Notes: generated by a model from the sequence alone, not told the origin. Shown: positions 1 through 6,125, counted from the first letter of the stretch. The stretch is 21,694 bases of DNA from Bacteroidales bacterium (GCA_029933565.1 JAOZNY010000004.1:1-21694); one strand, 5' to 3'. Translations and numbers: made by a program.

Positions 1-204
1 TCCTCTGTTAATCAGGGTTTACCAATAATACTTCTTCCTGAAGCCGTAGATGCCTATAAGCCAGGAGATGAAGTTTATGTTTCTTTAACAAAAGGAGAAG
101 TTTCAATTGCCGGAAAAATATTTACTTTTGCCGCGCTTCCGGAAAAACTTATGGGTATTTTCGAAGCCAGAGGACTAGTAAATTATATAAAGGAAAATGC
201 TTAA
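1..204 (+). CDS. 3-isopropylmalate dehydratase / homoaconitase-type small subunit, C-terminal part
   Basis: Open from the first base in frame 1 to TAA at 202-204, giving the last 67 residues. The visible part reads like the end of the aconitase swivel domain: GLPIILL, then EAVDA, a GDEV turn, a GKIFTF strand, LPEKLMGIFEARGLVNYIKE. This ending (EAxGLVNYxK) matches the short, archaeal-like 'type 2' LeuD branch better than the longer proteobacterial LeuD. In the family this subunit pairs with a large iron-sulfur subunit to isomerise 2-hydroxy-tricarboxylic or dicarboxylic acids (isopropylmalate, homocitrate or citrate). The substrate cannot be chosen from this fragment. An isocitrate/isopropylmalate dehydrogenase-family gene about 4.5 kb downstream could act in the same pathway (inference). 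The 5' part and the large subunit would lie outside the window. Confidence 0.75.
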   Translation, partial: SSVNQGLPIILLPEAVDAYKPGDEVYVSLTKGEVSIAGKIFTFAALPEKLMGIFEARGLVNYIKENA

Positions 205-243
205 GGACACTTAGTTACCTTATTCTTAAATACTAAAACATAT

Positions 244-1572
244 ATGAAGCAGGCGCTTCCGTATCTTCTTATCCCTATTCTTATTATTATTGGATATTTT
301 GGTTTATCATTTTATTTACCAAAGTATTCAGGGCAATATGTTTTTATGGTATTATTGTTTTTTGCTGATCTTTATTTATGGAGTTCGGTTAAAAAGAAGA
401 TTTTCAGTTATACCATTTGGCTTAGAATATTGATGGTTTCCACTTATTGGATGCCAATGGCCATGGTTACTTTTATAATGGTCGGAGCAATATTTGTTCC
501 AATTGTTGAATGGAATGATGTATTCAGAACCTACTGGTTTGGTTTTATTTTGGTATTCTACATAGCAAAGCTTCTTCCTGTTTTCTTCCTTCTACTTGCC
601 GATTTAATAAGAGTTATAAATAAGTTGTTTAGGTTACTGAACAAAGCAGAGCGACAAAACATAGTGACTAAAGAAGAGGGAATGAGCCGTAGTAAATTCC
701 TTCAATACCTTGGCTTTATTTCGGGAGGTTTGGTAATGGGTACTATGTTTATGGGAATGTTTAAGTGGGTTTATGAGTTTGTGGTTTTTGAACAAAAGAT
801 TAAGATTGAGAATATTCCATCTGGAATTAAAGGTTTTAAGATAGTTCAGATATCAGATATGCATCTTGGAAGTTGGACTAATCTTAAACCACTCGAACAG
901 GCTGTTGAAATGATTAATGCCATGAATGCTGACATTGTTGTTTTTACCGGCGACCTTGTTAACTTTACTACTAAGGAGGCTTTTAAATTCGAGGATACTC
1001 TTAAAAAAGTTAAGGCAAAAAGGGGCGTTTATACAATTTTAGGTAATCATGATTATGGTGATTATGTAAAATGGCCCGATGCTAAGAGCAAAGAAAAGAA
1101 CATGACAGATCTTTTTTCTTTTTATGAAAGGATAGGCTGGAAACTTCTTAATAATGAGAATGAAATATTTGAAACACCAGAAGGTAGCCTTGCATTAATT
1201 GGTGTTGAGAATTGGGGTGCTAACCCACGTTTTCCTCGTAAAGGAGATTTAGTAAAAGCGACTAAAGGAACAGAAAATGCCAATGTAAAAGTTCTTCTGT
1301 CACACGATCCTTCACATTGGGACAAAGTAGTTTTGCCTAAACATAAGGATATTGATTTGATGCTGGCAGGTCACACCCACGGTTTTCAGTTTGGTTACGA
1401 AGGAAAAAATATTAAGTGGAGTCCTGCTAAATGGATGTATAAAAACTGGGCCGGACTTTATAAGGATAATAGTAGTGGTAATTACCTTTACGTTAACCGT
1501 GGTATTGGTTCAATAGGTTATCCTGGAAGAATTGGAATACTTCCAGAAATAACACTGATAGAACTGGTTTAG
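244..1572 (+). CDS. Membrane-anchored metallophosphoesterase (YkuE-like)
   Basis: A 442-residue protein. About the first 175 residues are hydrophobic with four or five predicted membrane spans (roughly 5-22, 31-48, 60-88, 96-125, 152-172). The rest is a calcineurin-type metallophosphoesterase domain with all blocks present: D205-x-H207 (ISDMH), G236-D237 (FTGDLV), G267-N268-H269-D270 (LGNHD), S353-H354-D355 and G376-H377-T378-H379-G380. These are the ligands for a two-metal phosphoesterase centre. Relatives such as B. subtilis YkuE are membrane- or wall-associated phosphoesterases; the substrate here is unknown. ATG at 244 is the first in-frame start and begins a hydrophobic segment. It follows the preceding gene by 39 bases, so co-transcription is possible. 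No terminator was seen after it. Confidence 0.88.
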   Translation: MKQALPYLLIPILIIIGYFGLSFYLPKYSGQYVFMVLLFFADLYLWSSVKKKIFSYTIWLRILMVSTYWMPMAMVTFIMVGAIFVPIVEWNDVFRTYWFGFILVFYIAKLLPVFFLLLADLIRVINKLFRLLNKAERQNIVTKEEGMSRSKFLQYLGFISGGLVMGTMFMGMFKWVYEFVVFEQKIKIENIPSGIKGFKIVQISDMHLGSWTNLKPLEQAVEMINAMNADIVVFTGDLVNFTTKEAFKFEDTLKKVKAKRGVYTILGNHDYGDYVKWPDAKSKEKNMTDLFSFYERIGWKLLNNENEIFETPEGSLALIGVENWGANPRFPRKGDLVKATKGTENANVKVLLSHDPSHWDKVVLPKHKDIDLMLAGHTHGFQFGYEGKNIKWSPAKWMYKNWAGLYKDNSSGNYLYVNRGIGSIGYPGRIGILPEITLIELV

Positions 1573-1771
1573 TTTTCAAAATATTTGTTCATTAATAACG
1601 ACATTTGTTTGTAGGTGTAGTTACAAATTTATCAGATTATTTATTCTGTTTTCACTAAATCCATCTATTTGCCTAATTGCAATACAAACTAATTCAGAAG
1701 ATTACTTTAAAATTCTGATAAATTTATCCTTCAGAGTAACTCTTCCAGCAAAATCAATCACTATTATTGGA

Positions 1772-1787
1772 TATGATTAATATCATA
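1772..1787. promoter_or_regulatory. Dyad-symmetric operator candidate
   Basis: A perfect dyad of TATGAT and ATCATA around TAAT, ending 32 bases before the -7-like element of the downstream T9SS cargo gene. That position would suit an activator site. The assignment rests on symmetry and position only, and the region is very AT-rich, so chance is a real alternative. Confidence 0.25.
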
Positions 1788-1819
1788 ATAAACTTAATTC
1801 TATTGAGTGTAAGGAATTA

Positions 1820-1827
1820 TATATTTG
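1820..1827 (+). promoter_or_regulatory. Bacteroidota -7 promoter element (TATATTTG)
   Basis: Exact match to TAnnTTTG, the -7 element recognised by the Bacteroidota primary sigma factor, 53 bases before the ATG at 1881. No TTTG/TTG was found at the usual upstream distance; the nearest TTG (1803-1805) is only 14 bases away. It is therefore a partial promoter. Confidence 0.4.
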
Positions 1828-1880
1828 CACGTCTATTATTTTAAATGAATCTAAATAAAGAAATTAATTAAACTAAGTCT

Positions 1881-3248
1881 ATGAAAAAGATTATTTACTC
1901 GATTTTATCAATTTTATTTGTTCCAACTATTTTAATGCTTTATAGCTATAATAGTGGAAGTCCGGGTGGGAAAACTGGTTCCACAGGTGATGGTGGTTCT
2001 ACTTGTACTCAGTGCCATGCAGGTACAGCAAATACACAAAGTGGTTGGATTACAACCAACATTCCATTCGATGGTTATACCGGAGGCGAAACTTATACAA
2101 TTACTGTTACAGGTACGCATAGTGGTGTTGTAAAAATGGGTTTTGAGCTAACTGCCGAAACTCTATCAGGTACAAAAAAAGGCACTTGGATTATTACTGA
2201 TGCTGGGCGAACTCAACTTGCAAATGCAAATGCTGCTGTAACTCACACTGCTGGTGGAACTTCACTAAGTGGAAACACTAGTACGTGGTCGGCAAACTGG
2301 ACTGCGCCAACATCAGGAACCGGATCTATTAAATTTAATACTGCTGTGAATGCTGCAAATGGAAATGGAATGACATCGGGAGATCAAATTTATACTTCAG
2401 TGAAAACTGTGGGTGAGGCTGCTGTTCTTAATCCTGAAATTGTTAGTGTGAATCCTGATTCGGGAGAGCAAGGATGGGTTGGTAATATTGTAATTACCGG
2501 TAGTGAAACTTCATGGAACGATGGAGTGGGTGTAGTTATATTTAAGTATCACGACAACACTAATATTACATTGACCCCTGCTAATTTTACTGTTAGTAGT
2601 AATACGGTAATTAATGCATCGTTTAATATTCCAAATGATCAACAAATTGGAATGTATGATGTGTTTGTAGATAATATTTCGATGGAGAATGGTTTTGAAG
2701 TTGAAGAATTAGAATTGAATCCTCAAATTGTTTCAATAGATCCAGATAATGGAAGACAAGATTCGGAAGGTGATTATTTGATTAGTGGTAGCGAAACAAT
2801 GTGGACTGAAGGTATTGAAACTATAGTGTTTAAATATCACGATGATAATAGCATAACTCTTGAGCCACAAAGTATTACAATTGATAATGACACAGAAGTT
2901 ACAGTTGTTCTGGCAATTCCTATCGATCAGCAACTAGGTGTTTACGACATTTATGTTGATGATATTATGCTTGAAAATGGATTTACTGTTGATATTCTTG
3001 ATGCCATCACTGATGAGTTAATTTCAGGTGTAAATATTTATCCAAATCCCGCACAGAACTATTTAAATCTTGATCTGCCCGAAGGTTCTGAATACAGAAT
3101 AGTTGCTATTGATGGTCGCCAAATGAGTGATTTTAAATCAGATAATAGTACCAATAAATTAAATGTTTCTAATTTGGAGAATGGGATTTATTTTGTTCAG
3201 GTAAAAATGAATGGTGAATCCTTTACAAAGAAATTTGTTAAGAACTAG
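1881..3248 (+). CDS. T9SS cargo: choice-of-anchor V domain, two Ig-like repeats, type A sorting domain
   Basis: A 455-residue secreted protein. Residues 1-23 form a signal peptide (MKK, hydrophobic core). A Gly/Ser/Thr-rich stretch follows, with a CxxCH motif at C42-C45-H46, then a beta-rich region (about 48-176) typical of the choice-of-anchor V family, whose N-terminus commonly carries this GGxTCTQCH signature. Two tandem repeats of about 95 residues follow (183-278 and 279-373), each starting LNPxIVS and sharing the GSET, FKYHD, IPxDQQ and ENGF blocks. Residues 384-455 are a type IX secretion sorting domain (YPNP at 387-390, NLENGIYFVQV, final KKFVKN). The protein is expected to cross the outer membrane by T9SS and be anchored or released after cleavage of the C-terminal domain. 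CxxCH could bind a c-type haem or form a disulfide; function is unknown. A strong terminator follows. Confidence 0.87.
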   Translation: MKKIIYSILSILFVPTILMLYSYNSGSPGGKTGSTGDGGSTCTQCHAGTANTQSGWITTNIPFDGYTGGETYTITVTGTHSGVVKMGFELTAETLSGTKKGTWIITDAGRTQLANANAAVTHTAGGTSLSGNTSTWSANWTAPTSGTGSIKFNTAVNAANGNGMTSGDQIYTSVKTVGEAAVLNPEIVSVNPDSGEQGWVGNIVITGSETSWNDGVGVVIFKYHDNTNITLTPANFTVSSNTVINASFNIPNDQQIGMYDVFVDNISMENGFEVEELELNPQIVSIDPDNGRQDSEGDYLISGSETMWTEGIETIVFKYHDDNSITLEPQSITIDNDTEVTVVLAIPIDQQLGVYDIYVDDIMLENGFTVDILDAITDELISGVNIYPNPAQNYLNLDLPEGSEYRIVAIDGRQMSDFKSDNSTNKLNVSNLENGIYFVQVKMNGESFTKKFVKN

Positions 3249-3270
3249 GATAACTAAACTAACTAAGTTG

Positions 3271-3306
3271 AAATCCGTCTCTAAAATTAGAGACGGATTT
3301 TTTTTT
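3271..3306 (+). terminator. Rho-independent terminator
   Basis: A perfect 13-bp stem (AAATCCGTCTCTA at 3271-3283 with its complement at 3288-3300), loop AAAT, and a T run through 3306. It lies 22 bases after the stop of the T9SS cargo gene. The A-rich left arm and T-rich right arm could also serve the opposite direction, but no minus-strand gene ends here. Confidence 0.9.
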
Positions 3307-3313
3307 ATATTTG
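3306..3313 (+). promoter_or_regulatory. -7 promoter element overlapping the terminator T run
   Basis: TATATTTG, an exact TAnnTTTG match, starts on the last T of the preceding terminator and lies 14 bases before the ATG at 3328, implying a very short leader. No upstream TTG at suitable spacing, because that position is occupied by the terminator stem. Confidence 0.35.
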
Positions 3314-3327
3314 AGCAAAACTTTACT

Positions 3328-3681
3328 ATGGAAAACATTTGCCTGGAATGTGGAACCCGACTCTATGGACGTTTTGACAAGAAATTTTGTAACGATCAAT
3401 GCCGTAATAACTACAATAATAAACAAAACAGAGATGAGACTGGATTTGTAAAAGCAGTAAATAGGACATTGCGTAAAAACAGGAGAATACTAAAAGAACT
3501 TAATCCAAACGGAAAAGCGAAAATTAAGCGTAAGCAATTGGATTCAAGAGGTTTTGATTTTAAATACTTTACAAATGTTTATAAAACCAAAGAAGGAAAA
3601 GTGTATTATTTCTGTTATGAATATGGATACCTTCCTCTTGATAATTCCTATTTTGCTTTGGTATTAAACAAGGAAATATAA
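3328..3681 (+). CDS. Small zinc-ribbon protein
   Basis: The reading frame is open from 3211, but the first 39 codons run through the preceding gene's end and its terminator, so ATG 3328 (MENICLECG) is chosen, giving 117 residues. A four-cysteine zinc ribbon opens the protein: C5-x2-C8 and C21-x3-C25 (FCNDQCRNNYNN), a pattern seen in small DUF2116-like zinc ribbons. A basic helical stretch follows (about 40-72: KAVNRTLRKNRRILKE... KIKRKQ), then an aromatic-rich C-terminus (YYFCYEYGYLPL). The basic middle suggests nucleic-acid binding, but this is inference. It is isolated between a terminator and a repeat-filled intergenic region. Small proteins of this shape are common in Bacteroidota and uncharacterised. 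Confidence 0.75.
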   Translation: MENICLECGTRLYGRFDKKFCNDQCRNNYNNKQNRDETGFVKAVNRTLRKNRRILKELNPNGKAKIKRKQLDSRGFDFKYFTNVYKTKEGKVYYFCYEYGYLPLDNSYFALVLNKEI

Positions 3682-3702
3682 TTACAAATAACCACCAAAA
3701 CT

Positions 3703-3725
3703 GGGTTAAGTTTGTAACTTAACCC
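3703..3725. repeat. Palindromic repeat unit, copy 1
   Basis: Perfect 10-base arms GGGTTAAGTT and AACTTAACCC around TGT. It is followed by CTTGCAACAATTATATCTTG and then ATTCCTTAATC, which recur in altered form after the other copies; the whole unit is about 75 bases. No downstream T run of the length expected for a classical terminator. Confidence 0.9.
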
Positions 3726-3778
3726 ACTAACTTGCAACAATTATATCTTGATTCCTTAATCCCTTAAACTCCAACACT

Positions 3779-3801
3779 AGGTTAAGTTTGTAACTTAACC
3801 C
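3779..3801. repeat. Palindromic repeat unit, copy 2
   Basis: Same palindrome as copy 1 with A instead of the outermost G (9-base perfect arms). Preceded by AACACT and followed by CTTGCAACAGTTACATCTT. It starts 76 bases after copy 1, as in a tandem duplication. Confidence 0.88.
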
Positions 3802-3842
3802 AACACCTTGCAACAGTTACATCTTTATTACTAAACCTTCTG

Positions 3843-3976
3843 AGATCCTTCATTACGCATAACGATTTATGAAAAAAGCATATTAAGTTTTGCTCATTCA
3901 GGATGACATTCGTGCTTCAATTGTTTGTTATTGTTTAAAAGAAATAATTGTCATCCTAAGCCCAAGCGAAGGATCT
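3843..3976. repeat. Nested inverted repeat (REP- or MITE-like) between palindrome copies 2 and 3
   Basis: Outer perfect arms AGATCCTTC (3843-3851) and GAAGGATCT (3968-3976) enclose inner perfect arms AGGATGACA (3900-3908) and TGTCATCCT (3949-3957). The right half, TGTCATCCT-(10)-GAAGGATCT, resembles a short motif I recall as widely dispersed between genes in many bacteria. The left half is its inverted partner with a longer spacer (48 bases). No ORF inside, so any movement would need a transposase in trans. Confidence 0.7.
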
Positions 3977-3990
3977 ATATTTCTAACACT

Positions 3991-4013
3991 GGGTTAAGTT
4001 TGTAACTTAACCC
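3991..4013. repeat. Palindromic repeat unit, copy 3
   Basis: Identical 23-base core to copy 1, preceded by AACACT as copy 2 is. The downstream flank (CTGCAAGATGTGTCTTGATT, then CTTTAATC) is a diverged version of that after copy 1 and extends into the last codons of the minus-strand HD-fold gene. Confidence 0.88.
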
Positions 4014-4046
4014 TCGCTGCAAGATGTGTCTTGATTCTTTAATCTA

Positions 4047-4598
4047 TCAAACTATCAACCTATCCTTAAAAGGCAGAAAAGTCATAAAGTCAGAATGGTG
4101 CACCAAATATGCTTCCGTTGTACGTTTTACCATATTTCCTTCGCCGGCATGCGCAGCAATAATATGGCAAACCTCTGGTGGAACATCAGCCTCTTCTGCA
4201 AGGCTAACGCCTGAGAAGGGATGACGTAGATATTTACCGTAAGTACCTTGAACGGCATTTCCGTTTTCATCAAGTACATATTCCAAAAGTTTGCCAACAT
4301 CGGCAAGTATGGCACCTGAAATTAGTACATCCATATCAACTGGTAGTTCACCATGGTACATTTCATTAATTTTATTTCCTGCATCGCGAACAATGTGAAC
4401 TACCGAGCGTTTGTGATCCATAAATGTAACTTTAAGATCGGGACCACAAAGCAGTGTAAATGGAATTCTGTTCAGGTCAGCGGGGGTTAATACACTTCTT
4501 TCGAGTGCCAATTCCCAGGTTTTAGCAGTTTTATCTTTTAAACCTTCATCCTCAATCCAATTGAGTTCAGGCCATAAATCATATACTTCTTTAGTCAT
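4047..4598 (-). CDS. HD-fold protein with altered HD motif
   Basis: A 183-residue protein that reads as an HD-superfamily domain: H62 in DHKRSVVHIV, then GAILADVGKLLEY at 95-107, RHPFSG (H126), IIAAHAGEG (H150) and HHSD at 167-170. In the canonical fold the second metal motif is LHDxGK; here it is LADVGK, with A99 in place of the His of the HD doublet while D100 is kept. From memory, close relatives in other anaerobes share ADVGK, so this may be a family trait rather than damage. HD proteins usually hydrolyse phosphate esters using one or two metals; activity here is uncertain. It lies downstream of the isocitrate/isopropylmalate dehydrogenase on the same strand, 175 bases away with a terminator between. 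ATG at 4598 is the first start. Confidence 0.8.
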   Translation of the reverse strand: MTKEVYDLWPELNWIEDEGLKDKTAKTWELALERSVLTPADLNRIPFTLLCGPDLKVTFMDHKRSVVHIVRDAGNKINEMYHGELPVDMDVLISGAILADVGKLLEYVLDENGNAVQGTYGKYLRHPFSGVSLAEEADVPPEVCHIIAAHAGEGNMVKRTTEAYLVHHSDFMTFLPFKDRLIV

Positions 4599-4639
4599 AA
4601 TTATTTGATGTTCGATTAGTAAATGTGTTTAGATAAAAT

Positions 4640-4707
4640 GAGATTACTTCGTCATTCATCCTCGCAATGACGTCATTGTTAGCCGCCTTAGGCGGAGAAG
4701 CAATCTC
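4640..4707. repeat. Three-way-junction repeat element
   Basis: The outer stem is GAGATTACTTC (4640-4650) with GAAGCAATCTC (4697-4707), 10 of 11 pairs. Inside are two hairpins: CGTCATT/AATGACG (4650-4656 and 4666-4672, sharing base 4650 with the outer arm) and CCGCC-TTA-GGCGG (4683-4695). Together they would fold as a cloverleaf-like junction in DNA or RNA. The outer part resembles dispersed REP-like motifs with a 'GCAATGACG...GAAGCAATCTC' core that I recall from many genomes. Confidence 0.75.
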
Positions 4708-4710
4708 GTT

Positions 4711-4759
4711 AAAAAGTTATCGGATGAATATTTATCTGGGCAATATTTATCCGATAACT
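4711..4759 (-). terminator. Terminator of the minus-strand dehydrogenase gene
   Basis: 18-base arms (4715-4732 and 4742-4759, one mismatch) around a 9-base loop. On the minus strand, the hairpin starts 14 bases beyond the dehydrogenase stop (4774) and is followed by a run of five T (4715-4711 on the plus strand are A), as expected for a rho-independent terminator. Confidence 0.8.
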
Positions 4760-4773
4760 AATATTTTAAGAAC

Positions 4774-5970
4774 TTATAATTTCGCAATTACAGCGTTAGC
4801 CATTTCAACAGTTGAGGCTGCGCCTTTTTCAACAACATCGGCTTTGCCACGCATTTTACTCATGTCGTAGGTGCGCACTTTACCTTCTTCAATTACTTCA
4901 GCAACTGCTTTCCTAATTCTGGCAGCAATATCATTTTCATTTATAAAGTCAAGCATCATGCAAGCCGATTCAATCATTGCAATTGGATTTACAATTGATG
5001 TGTCGTAATCGGCATATTTTGGTGCTGAGCCGTGAGTTGGTTCAAAAACGCCAATTCCACTATCAGGATTAAACTGTGCTGAGCAAGCAAATCCTAAGCC
5101 ACCAATAAGGCCTGCGAAGCCATCAGATACAATGTCGCCAAACATATTACCGGCAACTATTACACCGTAGTCTTCAGGATTTTTGGTAAGCCACATCATT
5201 TGAGCATCGATGTTAGTATTCCAAAGATCAATGTTAGGGAAATCAACTTTTTGTATTTCCTGAGCCATTTTAAACATCATCCCCGAAGTTTCGCGAATTA
5301 CATTTGGTTTTTCGCAAACAGTAACAGATTTGTAATTGTATTTTTTTGCATGCTCAAAGGCTGCTCTTAAAATACGTTCTGTAGCCCTTTTTGTAAATAT
5401 TCTTGTGGAAACTGAAATTTCCTCTTTAGGTGTTTCTCCGAAGTTGCTTACAAATTTAGGATGAGTCATTAATGCGTCGTAAACCTGCTCAGGTGGATTC
5501 GACCATTCAACACCACCGTAAAGTCCTTCAGTATTCTGACGGAAGATTACAACATCAACTAGGGGCTCATCGATTGCATCGCCAACACCTCGTCTAATAA
5601 AATTTAAAGGGTTTCCTGTATAAGTATGGCATGGACGCATACAAATGTCTAAACCAAAATGCTGACGTAATCCAACAATGGGGGAGGAGTACACAAGTTT
5701 CTTCTGTTTCAGTTCGTCCGATAACTCATCAAATGCTGCATCTTTTGGCTTTGATGTAATAGCACCAAAAAGACCTATCTTATGCTTCTTAATTAAGTCG
5801 ATTGTTCTATCAGGAAGAGGATTGCCTTCGCTTTTCCAAAATTCCCAACCTATATCGCCTTCTACATATTCTGCATCAAAGCCTGCCGCATCTAAAACTC
5901 TTATTGTTTCGTTGAGTACTGGTTTTCCAATGCCATCGCCGGGCATTGCTACTATTGTTCTTTTTGCCAT
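4774..5970 (-). CDS. Isocitrate/isopropylmalate dehydrogenase family protein
   Basis: A 398-residue beta-decarboxylating dehydrogenase. Family marks: PGDGIG at 10-15, RQNTEGLYGG at 144-153 (substrate Arg and the NTEG segment), K221-P-N-V in place of the catalytic Lys region, NIDAQMM at 253-259 with the catalytic Asp D255, NMFGDIVSDG with metal ligands D279 and D283, and EPTHGSAP at 310-317 near the cofactor site. These enzymes oxidise and decarboxylate a 2-hydroxy acid (isocitrate, isopropylmalate or homoisocitrate) with NAD(P). The phosphate-binding Ser pattern of E. coli Icd (SxN) is not obvious, so substrate cannot be fixed; NAD-dependent isocitrate dehydrogenase is a reasonable guess in this phylum. 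Next to it is an HD-fold gene, and an aconitase-type small subunit lies about 4.5 kb away. A TATATTTG element sits 34 bases upstream. Confidence 0.85.
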   Translation of the reverse strand: MAKRTIVAMPGDGIGKPVLNETIRVLDAAGFDAEYVEGDIGWEFWKSEGNPLPDRTIDLIKKHKIGLFGAITSKPKDAAFDELSDELKQKKLVYSSPIVGLRQHFGLDICMRPCHTYTGNPLNFIRRGVGDAIDEPLVDVVIFRQNTEGLYGGVEWSNPPEQVYDALMTHPKFVSNFGETPKEEISVSTRIFTKRATERILRAAFEHAKKYNYKSVTVCEKPNVIRETSGMMFKMAQEIQKVDFPNIDLWNTNIDAQMMWLTKNPEDYGVIVAGNMFGDIVSDGFAGLIGGLGFACSAQFNPDSGIGVFEPTHGSAPKYADYDTSIVNPIAMIESACMMLDFINENDIAARIRKAVAEVIEEGKVRTYDMSKMRGKADVVEKGAASTVEMANAVIAKL

Positions 5971-6004
5971 TGTATTATTATTTAGTTCAATTAATTCAAC
6001 ATCA

Positions 6005-6012
6005 CAAATATA
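6005..6012 (-). promoter_or_regulatory. -7 promoter element for the dehydrogenase
   Basis: Minus-strand TATATTTG, an exact TAnnTTTG match, 34 bases upstream of the start codon at 5970. No TTG was seen at the expected upstream spacing. Confidence 0.45.
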
Positions 6013-6104
6013 GTAAGGTGCTTGATTTGGAAGTATGTTTTTGCGAATTTATTTTCAGTATTAATAAACAATTTTTACACATGAAAAACAGCCTCTATTT
6101 TCTT

Positions 6105-6112
6105 TAAGTTTG
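6105..6112 (+). promoter_or_regulatory. -7 promoter element for the TPR lipoprotein
   Basis: TAAGTTTG matches TAnnTTTG and lies 13 bases before the ATG at 6126. With the minus-strand element at 6005-6012 it makes the 155-base gap between the two divergent genes a double promoter region. No suitable TTG upstream. Confidence 0.4.
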
Positions 6113-6125
6113 CAAAAAAAAATAC

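Larger units (their letters stand above)
1573..1880. other. 308-bp AT-rich intergenic region with inverted repeats
   Basis: No credible coding sequence on either strand. It contains a perfect 12-base inverted repeat (1625-1636 and 1714-1725, AAATTTATCAGA and its complement) separated by 77 bases. A second, short dyad, TATGAT-TAAT-ATCATA, lies at 1772-1787. A promoter-like element sits at 1820-1827 before the next gene. The long-spaced repeat could be a small mobile remnant or a structured RNA; nothing proves either. Confidence 0.5.
3682..4046. other. 365-bp gene-free region filled with palindromic repeats
   Basis: No coding sequence is supported. The region holds three copies of a short palindromic unit and, between the second and third, a nested inverted repeat (see separate entries). 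A similar 3' flank follows each copy, so the repeating unit is longer than the palindrome. The last unit runs up to and into the 3' end of the minus-strand HD-fold gene, whose TGA is at 4049-4047. Confidence 0.8.

Noticed and set aside
3211..3327. Upstream extension of the zinc-ribbon gene
   Set aside because: These codons overlap the T9SS gene end and cross a perfect terminator hairpin; ATG 3328 is immediately before the zinc ribbon.
3703..4013. CRISPR array from the three palindromic copies
   Set aside because: Only three copies, spacers of 53 and 189 bases, conserved flanks rather than unique spacers, and no cas genes.
3682..4046. Insertion sequence remnant with transposase
   Set aside because: Neither strand encodes any transposase-like fragment; the region is only short repeats.
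4127..4315. 62-residue minus-strand ORF inside the HD-fold gene
   Set aside because: It is an out-of-frame overlap with a gene that has clear domain motifs, and shows no family features.
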